Shown here: positions 1 to 6,592 of the stretch, in pieces
Layout: the number at the start of each line of letters is the position of its first letter
Numbering within the stretch: position 1 is the stretch's first letter
NCBI GenBank assembly: GCA_958429225.1
Contig: CAUAJB010000033.1
Location: 1-21,785, forward strand
Source of the DNA: an uncultured Collinsella sp.
GTDB taxonomy: Bacteria; Actinomycetota; Coriobacteriia; Coriobacteriales; Coriobacteriaceae
Length of the DNA: 21,785 bases
Reading direction: 5' to 3'
Notes under the pieces: generated by a model
Database searches by the model: none
Seen by the model: only the letters and a program-made list of their open reading frames with translations
What the model was told of the DNA's origin: nothing
Program-made: the position numbers and the translations under genes

Positions 1-461
1 TTGATCGCATCGGCGGGCTGGACGGTGAGTTGGGCCAAGGCGGCGCCGGTGTTTCGGGTGGCCAGAAGCAGCGCCTGTGCATCGCGCGCACGCTGCTCAA
101 GCATCCGCGCGTGCTCATTTTTGATGACTCCACCAGCGCGGTCGATATGGCGACCGACGCTAAGATTCGCGAGCACATCGCTCGGATTCCCAATGCGACC
201 GTGCTCATCATCGCCCAGCGCATCGCGAGCGTCATGGATGCCGATCGCATTGTGGTGTTGGACGACGGTCGCGTCCACGGCGTGGGCACGCATGAGGAGC
301 TACTGGCGGGCGACAACATCTACCAGGAGATTTATGCCTCGCAGATGGAGTTTGCGGGGAACGCGGACGCCGCCGGAAGCAGCGACGATGGCTGCGCGAA
401 TGATCCGTTTTCCTCCGCCCCTAGCGAATCACCCTTGGAAGGGGGTGAGCGCCATGCCTAA
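1..461 (+). CDS. ABC exporter subunit with degenerate ATPase site (5' truncated)
   Basis: This is the C-terminal end of an ABC transporter nucleotide-binding domain; the reading frame is open from base 3 and the start lies outside the window. The signature motif VSGGQKQR and a Walker B VLIFDD are visible, followed by the D-loop STSAVD. The residue after the Walker B aspartate is Asp, not the catalytic Glu, and the switch residue is Gln (IIAQR) where a His is usual. Walker A and the membrane domain are missing only because of the window edge. The stop codon overlaps the start of the next gene by 8 bases, and that gene encodes a complete partner with a canonical ATPase site. Family knowledge: this asymmetry is typical of heterodimeric exporters such as TM287/288, LmrCD and BmrCD. 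The substrate cannot be told. The C-terminal tail after the ATPase domain is short and low in complexity. Confidence 0.93.
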   Translation, partial: DRIGGLDGELGQGGAGVSGGQKQRLCIARTLLKHPRVLIFDDSTSAVDMATDAKIREHIARIPNATVLIIAQRIASVMDADRIVVLDDGRVHGVGTHEELLAGDNIYQEIYASQMEFAGNADAAGSSDDGCANDPFSSAPSESPLEGGERHA

Positions 462-2352
462 GACCGCAGCCCAAGCACGCCCGGCCGGCCTCAAGCGCAC
501 GGTGCGCCGCCTGCTCTCCTACATGGGGCATGCCAAGTTCTCGTTGCTCGCGGTGGGCGTGCTCGCCTCCGTCGCCGCCATCGCAAGCCTTGCCGGCACC
601 TACATGGTGCGCCCCATCGTTAACGGTTTGGCCACGGGCGGGGAGGAACTGCTTGCCAAGCAGGTCATCCTGACGGCGATCATCTACGCTGCGGGCGTGC
701 TTTCGGCCCTGGGCTACTCGCAGATTATGGTGCGCGCGGCCCAACACGTGGTGTCCGATATTCGCCGCGACCTGTTCGCGCACATCCAGACGCTGCCGCT
801 CAGCTATTTTGACAGCACGCGCTCGGGCGACATCATGAGCTTTTTCACCAACGACGTCGACACCGTCTCCGAGGCGCTTAACAACAGCTTTGCCAACGTG
901 ATTCAGGCCGCCATTCAGGTTGTGGGCACCACGGCTATGCTCATCATCCTTAACTGGCAGCTCACGATTATCACACTCGTGTGCGATGCGGCCATTGTGC
1001 TGTATGCGCGCTACTCGGGCGCGCGCTCTAAGCGTTTCTTTGCTGCCCAGCAGGCATCGCTTGGCGACCTGGACGGATATATCGAAGAAATGGTCTCGGG
1101 CCAAAAGGTCATCAAGGTCTTTAACCGTGAGGCAGCGAATGTCGCCGGCTTCACCTGCCGCAACGACGAGCTTCGCCGCACCGGTACCGCCGCCGTGAGC
1201 TATGCCAACTCCATGGTGCCCATGACCGTCGTGATTGGCTATGTCAACTATGCCATCGTCGCCGTGGCGGGCGGCATGCTCTGCATCAAGGGGCTCGCCG
1301 ACGTAGGTGCGCTCGCGAGCTACCTGGTCTTTGTGCGCCAGGCCGCCATGCCCATCAACCAGTTTACGCAGCTCGGCAACTTCTTGCTCAACGCGTTGGC
1401 CGGTGCCGAGCGCCTGTTTGCGGCTATGGACCTTAAACCCGAGGTGGACGAGGGCTGCGTGGAGCTGGTGCAGACGGGCGACGCCGCATGGGCGTGGAAG
1501 ATTCCCGAGGGTCAGGGCGTGGGCGCGTACGGGCACTTGCATGATATGGTTGCTGTTGATGAGTCGGGCCGCGCGGTGGCTGCCGACGGCACCGAGCTCA
1601 CGTGCGGCTTGGTCCCGCTTGCCGGCGACGTGCGCTTCCATGCCGTGGATTTTTCCTACGTGCCGGGCACCCGTGTGCTCACGGATCTCAACCTGTTTGC
1701 CAAGCCCGGGCAAAAGATCGCGTTTGTGGGCTCGACGGGCGCCGGCAAGACGACCATTACCAACCTCATCAACCGCTTCTACGAGGTCGATGACGGCGAG
1801 ATCACGTACGACGGCATCGACGTCAAGCACATTGCCAAGGCCAGCCTGCGCGGGTCGCTCGGCATTGTGCTGCAGGATACGCACCTGTTTAGCGGCACCA
1901 TTGCGCAGAACATCCGCTTTGGCAAGCTCGACGCGACCGACGAGGAGGTGCGCGCCGCTGCCGAGGCCGCCTGCGCGGATTCGTTTATCCGCCGCCTGCC
2001 TAGAGGGTACGACACACCGGTCACGGCCGACGGCGCCAACCTGTCGCAGGGCCAGCGTCAGCTGCTCGCCATCGCGCGCGTGGCCGTCGCCGATCCGCCG
2101 GTGCTCATCCTGGACGAGGCCACGAGTTCCATCGACACGCGTACCGAAAAGCTCATCGAGCGCGGTATGGACCGCATCATGCGCGGTCGCACCACGTTTA
2201 TGATCGCGCACCGCCTGTCCACTGTCCGCGACGCCGACGCCATCATGGTCCTCGAACACGGCCGCATCATCGAGCGCGGCACGCACGAAGAGCTGCTCGC
2301 CCAGCACGGCGAGTACTGGCAGCTGGCGCATGGCTTAAAAGAGTTGGATTAA
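454..2352 (+). CDS. ABC exporter, fused permease/ATPase subunit (canonical site)
   Basis: This 632-residue type IV ABC exporter half-transporter has a six-helix membrane domain (about residues 20-325) and a nucleotide-binding domain (about 390-632). Visible motifs are Walker A GSTGAGKT (426-433), signature LSQGQ (530-534), Walker B LILDE (551-555) with the catalytic Glu, and switch His586 in IAHR. The start is the ATG inside the last codons of the upstream gene, preceded by a GGAAGGGGGTGAG ribosome site; the 8-base overlap implies translational coupling and a heterodimer. The linker between membrane and ATPase domains (about 330-388) is some 60 residues, longer than usual, and includes a Gly/Ala-rich stretch with no motif I recognise. 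Substrate is unknown; relatives export drugs, peptides or lipids. The reading frame extends upstream of this ATG only because that stretch overlaps the previous gene. Confidence 0.95.
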   Translation: MPKTAAQARPAGLKRTVRRLLSYMGHAKFSLLAVGVLASVAAIASLAGTYMVRPIVNGLATGGEELLAKQVILTAIIYAAGVLSALGYSQIMVRAAQHVVSDIRRDLFAHIQTLPLSYFDSTRSGDIMSFFTNDVDTVSEALNNSFANVIQAAIQVVGTTAMLIILNWQLTIITLVCDAAIVLYARYSGARSKRFFAAQQASLGDLDGYIEEMVSGQKVIKVFNREAANVAGFTCRNDELRRTGTAAVSYANSMVPMTVVIGYVNYAIVAVAGGMLCIKGLADVGALASYLVFVRQAAMPINQFTQLGNFLLNALAGAERLFAAMDLKPEVDEGCVELVQTGDAAWAWKIPEGQGVGAYGHLHDMVAVDESGRAVAADGTELTCGLVPLAGDVRFHAVDFSYVPGTRVLTDLNLFAKPGQKIAFVGSTGAGKTTITNLINRFYEVDDGEITYDGIDVKHIAKASLRGSLGIVLQDTHLFSGTIAQNIRFGKLDATDEEVRAAAEAACADSFIRRLPRGYDTPVTADGANLSQGQRQLLAIARVAVADPPVLILDEATSSIDTRTEKLIERGMDRIMRGRTTFMIAHRLSTVRDADAIMVLEHGRIIERGTHEELLAQHGEYWQLAHGLKELD

Positions 2353-2401
2353 CCCGTTCGAGCACGATGCTTTGACCCCTCCGTGCCTCTCACCTCGCCT
2401 C

Positions 2402-2466
2402 AAACCATCACAACATTCGACGTTTTTTGCCAAAATCGGGAAAAGCATCGAATGTTGTGATGGTTT
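2402..2466 (+). repeat. 65-bp palindromic element, copy 1
   Basis: Perfect 19-bp inverted arms AAACCATCACAACATTCGA (2402-2420) and its complement (2448-2466) enclose a 27-bp asymmetric core. It is followed by TTTTTCT, so it could also terminate transcription of the ABC exporter pair. Three further copies of exactly the same length occur in the window. Copies 1 and 2 share the same core orientation. Confidence 0.9.
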
Positions 2467-2567
2467 TTCTGCCACTCGACCGGGTGGAATCGCTTTCTTG
2501 CGCACGAAGGTGTGCGGACCCGTGGGCAGGGGAATAAGGTTGGTTATCCGACTCCATTGGAGGGCTC

Positions 2568-3605
2568 ATGGACCTGCCGATCGTCCTGTCCCATAAGACT
2601 GCCTGGCTGTACCACAACGTGGCGCGCCCGTCCGAGCCGCTCTCGCGAGCAAGCAGCCTATACGATGAGGACTCGCTTGCTAACGAGGCGGAGCCGACCG
2701 CGAGCCTGCCCAAATTGGGACTCAATGCCAAAGGGCTGAGGGCTTCAACGGCAGTTGGGATCGTTACCGACTATCTGGTTTCGCTCGGTATTCCACGAGA
2801 AGAGCTCGATCATATCGATACACTCGTCAACTTCGATTTTGAGCGCTCGACGCCGGCTGGATTTAAATGCCACGTGTTTGGGGCGCCGGTACCTTCAGAC
2901 CATCTTATCGAGGTGGCAGAGGGCCTTCTGGTGGTTGATGAGGCCATGTGCTTTGTCCAAGCGGGTTCGTGGATGAGCGAACCCGAGCAGCTGGAATATG
3001 GCTACGAAATCTGCGCCCGATACCATTTGAATCATCTGTCGACAGGCGATTATATCGAGATGGGGCAGAGGTACACCGTTGCCGACTTGATTGCTTATTG
3101 CAATGAGAACCGATCTCGTCAGGGGGCTATACGCGCGGCCGCCGTGCTCAAGCGCGTGCACGATGGCGCGCGGTCGCCCATGGAGACGGCCACCGCAATC
3201 ATGGTCGTAGCAAAACGTTCCCAGGGCGGGCTGGGATACGCCAAGATCGAGCTCAACCATCGGGTCGATGTTCCCAACGAGTTCAAGTATCTCGCAAAGG
3301 CCGGGTATTTCGAGATCGACGTATATGCGCCTGCGAGCGGTACGGGGATTGAATACAACGGATCGGACCATCTTGATAAACAGCGCAGCGCGTCGGATGC
3401 GGAGCGTATGACCGTGCTGAGCGCGCTGGGCTTTAGGATGATCGTCCTCACCGGGACTCAGTTTGCCTACCAGCTGCAATTGCATCGGGCGATGAACGCC
3501 ATCGCACTCGCTATGGGTCTCAAGTGCGACCGAAGCGAGACATTCCAGAAACGTCAGAACGACCTGCGAGAATTCGTGATTCGGCACTGGGATGGCGGTC
3601 TTTAG
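2568..3605 (+). CDS. Putative Vsr/DUF559-like nuclease-domain protein (AbiEi-like)
   Basis: This 345-residue protein is not one I can name. The N-terminus (LSHKTAWLYH) resembles the start of actinobacterial AbiEi-type antitoxin/DUF559 proteins. The C-terminal half has the spacing of a PD-(D/E)XK or Vsr-like fold: a helix with SPMETATA (Glu206), a strand FEIDVYAP (Asp251), then GIEYNGSDHLD (Glu262, His268, Asp270), an Asp/Arg helix (277-280), and GFRMIVLT (289-295) as a final core strand. Asn264 stands where relatives usually have Asp (EYDG), so activity is uncertain. The ATG is preceded by GGAGGG at an unusually short spacing of 3 bases. The gene stands alone between two direct copies of a 65-bp palindrome (2402-2466 and 3644-3708). 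No partner toxin gene is adjacent. A defence, repair or mobility role is possible but is inference. Confidence 0.8.
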   Translation: MDLPIVLSHKTAWLYHNVARPSEPLSRASSLYDEDSLANEAEPTASLPKLGLNAKGLRASTAVGIVTDYLVSLGIPREELDHIDTLVNFDFERSTPAGFKCHVFGAPVPSDHLIEVAEGLLVVDEAMCFVQAGSWMSEPEQLEYGYEICARYHLNHLSTGDYIEMGQRYTVADLIAYCNENRSRQGAIRAAAVLKRVHDGARSPMETATAIMVVAKRSQGGLGYAKIELNHRVDVPNEFKYLAKAGYFEIDVYAPASGTGIEYNGSDHLDKQRSASDAERMTVLSALGFRMIVLTGTQFAYQLQLHRAMNAIALAMGLKCDRSETFQKRQNDLREFVIRHWDGGL

Positions 3606-3643
3606 GGACGCTTTGGTCCTTCTACGGGGTGCCGTGGGCGGGC

Positions 3644-3708
3644 AAACCATCACAACATTCGACGTTTTTTGCCAAAAACGGGAAAAGCAACGAATGTTGT
3701 GATGGTCT
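3644..3708 (+). repeat. 65-bp palindromic element, copy 2
   Basis: Its left arm (3644-3662) is identical to copy 1. The right arm (3691-3706) matches over 16 bases and then decays (GGTCT instead of GGTTT). The core differs from copy 1 at only one or two positions and has the same orientation, so copies 1 and 2 form direct repeats on either side of the putative nuclease gene. Confidence 0.88.
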
Positions 3709-3792
3709 GTGCTGAGGATGGGCTTGGGAAGCCGGTCTTGCTCGAAGCGGCCTGTCCTGTCGTACGGGTGTCGGCATGATTCTCGCATGGGG

Positions 3793-3798
3793 TATTAT
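3793..3798 (+). promoter_or_regulatory. Possible -10 box upstream of moaA
   Basis: TATTAT lies about 40 bases upstream of the moaA start in a short AT-rich stretch. No convincing -35 hexamer sits at 16-18 bases. It is offered only as the best local candidate. Confidence 0.3.
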
Positions 3799-3838
3799 GT
3801 TTTCCGAAGAATAAAACGCCGCGTGAGGGGAGGGTTGC

Positions 3839-4894
3839 GTGGACGGGCACGTGCAACATGACGGCTTTGGCCGCGATATCAACTACCTGCGCATTGCCGT
3901 TACCGACAAGTGCAATTTCCGCTGCATTTACTGCATGCCGGCCGATGGCGTGGCGCCCCGTGCACACGACGAGCTGCTCAGCGCCGAGGAAATCGCCCGC
4001 TTTGTGCGCATGGTGGCGGGGGAGGGCATTCGCCGCGTACGCCTGACGGGTGGCGAGCCGCTGGTCAGCCGCCGTATTATTCCGCTCATTCGTGACATCC
4101 GCGCGATTCCGCAGATCGAGGACATCTCGCTTACCACCAATGGCGCTCTGCTGCCCAAGCTGGCGCCGCAGCTCAAAGACGCCGGGCTTAACCGCGTTAA
4201 CATCTCGCTCGACACACTCGACCCTACGCTCTTTGGAAGGATCACGCGCCTGGGTCGACTCGAGCAGACCATGGCTGGTATCGACGCGGCGCTGGCTTGG
4301 GGCTTTGAGCCCGTTAAGGTCAACTGCGTTGTGGTGCGCCGGTTCAACCAGGATGTGGCGTCCCTTGCGCGGCTCACGCTCGACCGTCCCATCCACCTGC
4401 GCTTTATCGAATACATGCCCATCGGCGACGAGCACACGAGCTCGCATTGTGCCGTAGACCCTCACGCGCCCACACTCAATCCCGAGCTGTGGGACGCGAG
4501 CGACACCGTGCCGAGCGACGAGCTGCGGGCGCGCATCAATGCCGGGGCCGCCGCGACGGGACTGGGCGAGCTCGAGCCGCTCGACATCAACGACGCTCCT
4601 GCCGGCGCGGGTCCTGCGCGCTATTGGCACTTTCCGGGCGCGGCGGGAACGGTCGGCTTTATCAGCGCCATGTCCAATCATTTTTGCGCGAACTGCAACC
4701 GTCTGCGCCTGACGGCCGATGGCAACGTGCGTCCGTGCCTGTTCAGCGATGCCGAGTATTCGGTGCGTGAGGCGCTGCGCCGTGGTGATGATATGCAGGT
4801 ACTTTCGATTTGGCGCGATGCCGTGGCCCACAAACCGCAGGAACACGCGATAATTGAGGGCACGCAACGATTTATGTCCCAAATCGGAGGATGA
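3839..4894 (+). CDS. moaA: GTP 3',8-cyclase MoaA
   Basis: This radical SAM enzyme works with MoaC to convert GTP to cyclic pyranopterin monophosphate, the first step of molybdenum cofactor synthesis. The 351-residue product has the N-terminal radical SAM cluster motif CNFRCIYC (Cys25, Cys29, Cys32), the SAM-binding GGEP at 71-74, and the C-terminal cluster cysteines Cys283, Cys286 and Cys300 in FCANCNRLRLT. It ends in the Gly-Gly tail that MoaA needs. The KPQEH near the end is also typical of the family. Residues about 198-222 form a slightly long insert before the second cluster. The start is GTG 3839, chosen for its GAGGGGAGGG ribosome site and because the protein then begins just ahead of the conserved GRDINYLRI. 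The moaC-mobB fusion begins 4 bases after the stop, so the two are almost certainly one operon. Confidence 0.97.
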   Translation: MDGHVQHDGFGRDINYLRIAVTDKCNFRCIYCMPADGVAPRAHDELLSAEEIARFVRMVAGEGIRRVRLTGGEPLVSRRIIPLIRDIRAIPQIEDISLTTNGALLPKLAPQLKDAGLNRVNISLDTLDPTLFGRITRLGRLEQTMAGIDAALAWGFEPVKVNCVVVRRFNQDVASLARLTLDRPIHLRFIEYMPIGDEHTSSHCAVDPHAPTLNPELWDASDTVPSDELRARINAGAAATGLGELEPLDINDAPAGAGPARYWHFPGAAGTVGFISAMSNHFCANCNRLRLTADGNVRPCLFSDAEYSVREALRRGDDMQVLSIWRDAVAHKPQEHAIIEGTQRFMSQIGG

Positions 4895-4898
4895 TCAT

Positions 4899-6206
4899 AT
4901 GGCCAAGAGCAGGTACGCCGATGCCACCAAGGCCGCTCGCAGGGCCGCGATGTCTGCCCACAAAGCCACGGCTGCGGCGAATGCTGGTAACGCCGACGCG
5001 TCCGCGCAGCCGTCTGCCAGCGCTGCCACCGAGCCCGCCCGCGACGCCCGTCGTGACGAGTTGACGCACGTGGACGCCAAGGGCGAGGTACGCATGGTTG
5101 ACGTGTCCGACAAAGCCGAGACCCATCGCATTGCCATCGCAGAGGGCACCATCCTCATGCATCCCGAGACGCAGGCCATGGTGCTGCAGGACCGCGCCAA
5201 AAAGGGCGACGTGCTTGCCTGCGCGCGTGTGGCGGGCATCATGGCCATCAAACGCACGAGCGACATCATCCCCATGTGCCATCCGTTGCTCATTACCAAG
5301 AGTAAGTGCGATATTGAGCCCATCGCTCCGGCAGGGACGCCTGTCGATGACGTGCCTGAGGGCTGGGCGCCGGCGCGCACGGACGGGCAGGTTGGCTTTC
5401 ACGTGCTGGTCACGGCGGGCGTGACGGGCAAGACGGGTATCGAGATGGAGGCACTGACTGGAGCGAGTGCCGCGTGCCTAACGATCTATGACATGTGCAA
5501 GGCGGTCGATCGCGGCATGGAGATCGTCGGCGTGCGCCTGCTGCACAAGGAGGGCGGCCGCTCGGGCGTATGGGATCGCGCAGAGCGTCAGGCCGCTGCC
5601 GCTGAGACCGTGGCCACTGACGGTGCCGCGCTCGCAAACGCACCCGTCGCCGTCGCGCCCGCAGCTCCGGCACCGGCCGTCCCCGCGATCGCGTTTATCG
5701 GCTACCAAAACTCGGGCAAGACTACGCTCGTCGAGAAGGTCATTGCCGAGCTCACCCGCCGCGGTCTGCGCGTGGGTTCGCTCAAGCATCACGGGCACCA
5801 CGGCTTTGATATCGACGTGCCCGCTAAGGATACGTGGCGCCATCACCAGGCCGGCTCAAAACACGTGGGCCTCATCTGCGCCACGCGCTGGGCGGAGTAC
5901 GCCGACACGCGCGAGGAGGACGAGATGCCCGCGCGCGAGCTGCTGTCGCGCTACAACGATGTCGACGTAGTAATCATCGAGGGCTACAAGACCGAGGGCT
6001 TCGACAACATCGTCGTCGCACGCTCCGGTGTCGACCGTCTGCGCGGCAAGAGCTCGCTCGACCTGGTCGACGGTCACACGTTGGCCCTTGCCTGCAACGA
6101 AGCCCTGGCGCGTCAGGCCTTCGACGCCGGCTTTGCGACCCGAGCCATCAACATCAACGACGCTCGAGCTATCTGTGACCTCATTCAAGACCACCTTCAG
6201 GCTTGA
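4899..6206 (+). CDS. moaC: MoaC-MobB fusion protein
   Basis: This 435-residue fusion has three parts. Residues 1-53 are an Ala-rich, low-complexity basic extension. Residues about 54-228 are cyclic pyranopterin monophosphate synthase MoaC, with MCHPLLIT (His128), the EMEALTGAS segment (Glu182, Glu184) and the YDMCKAV catalytic pair (Asp198, Lys201). An Ala/Pro-rich linker (about 229-262) leads to a MobB-type P-loop GTPase (about 263-435) with Walker A GYQNSGKT (268-275), SLKHHGHHGFDID, and the VVIIEGYK segment. MoaC completes the MoaA reaction; MobB is known as an accessory factor in attaching GMP to molybdopterin. The start is ATG 4899, since GGAGG at 4886-4890 is spaced 8 bases from it; an earlier in-frame ATG at 4854 lies inside moaA and lacks a good ribosome site. 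Other molybdenum cofactor genes (mogA, moeA, moaE, mobA) are not in the window. Confidence 0.95.
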   Translation: MAKSRYADATKAARRAAMSAHKATAAANAGNADASAQPSASAATEPARDARRDELTHVDAKGEVRMVDVSDKAETHRIAIAEGTILMHPETQAMVLQDRAKKGDVLACARVAGIMAIKRTSDIIPMCHPLLITKSKCDIEPIAPAGTPVDDVPEGWAPARTDGQVGFHVLVTAGVTGKTGIEMEALTGASAACLTIYDMCKAVDRGMEIVGVRLLHKEGGRSGVWDRAERQAAAAETVATDGAALANAPVAVAPAAPAPAVPAIAFIGYQNSGKTTLVEKVIAELTRRGLRVGSLKHHGHHGFDIDVPAKDTWRHHQAGSKHVGLICATRWAEYADTREEDEMPARELLSRYNDVDVVIIEGYKTEGFDNIVVARSGVDRLRGKSSLDLVDGHTLALACNEALARQAFDAGFATRAININDARAICDLIQDHLQA

Positions 6207-6331
6207 CGCTGCGCCGGCCCCAAGCACCCCATCTCGCCCCTCAAGCCGTCGCTCGCGTACCAAAGTACGCGTCGCTCCTCTTTCGGGGCGACCTGGGGCA
6301 CTTGGAACCGGCTCGCTGCGTTGCCATAACA

Positions 6332-6360
6332 TGCCAAAAAGGGACAGGTTTATTTTGGCA
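6332..6360 (+). repeat. Small hairpin with GGGACAGG loop
   Basis: TGCCAAAA (6332-6339) pairs perfectly with TTTTGGCA (6353-6360) around a 13-base loop containing GGGACAGG. The same loop sequence occurs in the 33-bp repeat family at 6386 and 17837, so this is probably a related REP-like unit with different arms. Confidence 0.6.
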
Positions 6361-6385
6361 GGTTTTATCTGGGCAAACGTCATTT

Positions 6386-6423
6386 CCACCACAAAGGGGA
6401 CAGGCACCTTTGTGGTGGTTTTT
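6386..6423 (+). terminator. 33-bp repeat copy A; probable terminator of moaA-moaC operon
   Basis: A perfect 12-bp stem, CCACCACAAAGG (6386-6397) with CCTTTGTGGTGG (6407-6418), has a 9-base loop and is followed by TTTTT. It has the form of a rho-independent terminator for the moaA/moaC-mobB operon. The same 33-bp unit recurs at 7953, 8914 and 17837, so it is also a dispersed repeat. Confidence 0.75.
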
Positions 6424-6426
6424 GCT

Positions 6427-6463
6427 TTGGTAGATGTGTGGGACATGTCTTACAATCTACCAA
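6427..6463 (+). promoter_or_regulatory. Promoter of the MFS gene overlapped by a long dyad operator
   Basis: TTGGTA (6427-6432) and TACAAT (6451-6456), spaced 18 bases, make a plausible -35/-10 pair. The same segment is a dyad: TTGGTAGAT (6427-6435) and ATCTACCAA (6455-6463) flank a central palindrome GACATGTC (6442-6449). Such placement over both promoter boxes suits a repressor or other dimeric regulator. The regulator's identity is unknown; no regulator gene is adjacent. Confidence 0.6.
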
Positions 6464-6515
6464 GTAGTTCATGACGGGCGAAAAACGGAGAGAAGGGGCT
6501 TGATGCGTCCTTAAT

Positions 6516-6581
6516 GTTTCATGCGGATAGATTGATTTGACAGACGGTGGCGAATGCCCACCGTCCGCATTCGTATGAAAC
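6516..6581 (+). promoter_or_regulatory. Structured leader before the MFS gene
   Basis: GTTTCAT (6516-6522) pairs with ATGAAAC (6575-6581), GCGGA (6523-6527) can pair with TCCGC (6564-6568) across a 6-base bulge, and an inner perfect stem GACGGTGG/CCACCGTC (6543-6550, 6558-6565) can form, sharing two bases with the previous stem. The outer stem ends one base before AAGGAG, the ribosome site of the MFS gene, so it could influence transcription or translation. Confidence 0.5.
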
Positions 6582-6592
6582 AAGGAGTCTCC

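Larger units (their letters stand above)
6207..6592. other. Gene-free stretch with hairpins and MFS promoter
   Basis: No credible gene lies here. The first 120 bases show nothing I recognise. After that come a small hairpin (6332-6360), the 33-bp repeat with a T-run (6386-6423), a dyad over a probable promoter (6427-6463) and a nested leader hairpin (6516-6581) that ends at the ribosome site of the MFS gene. These elements are annotated separately. Confidence 0.75.

Noticed and set aside
421..2331. A long minus-strand open frame of 636 residues opposite the ABC gene
   Set aside because: It mirrors a clear ABC exporter in GC-rich DNA, has no recognisable domain and lacks a ribosome site. It is a shadow frame.
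2402..3708. A CRISPR array or insertion sequence based on the 65-bp repeats
   Set aside because: Copies are few, palindromic and far apart with no regular spacers, and no transposase gene is present.
3650..4882. A 410-residue minus-strand open frame opposite moaA
   Set aside because: moaA is unmistakable on the + strand; the opposite frame shows no family features.
4854..4898. An upstream in-frame ATG as start of moaC-mobB
   Set aside because: It lies inside moaA without a ribosome site, whereas ATG 4899 has GGAGG at the right distance.
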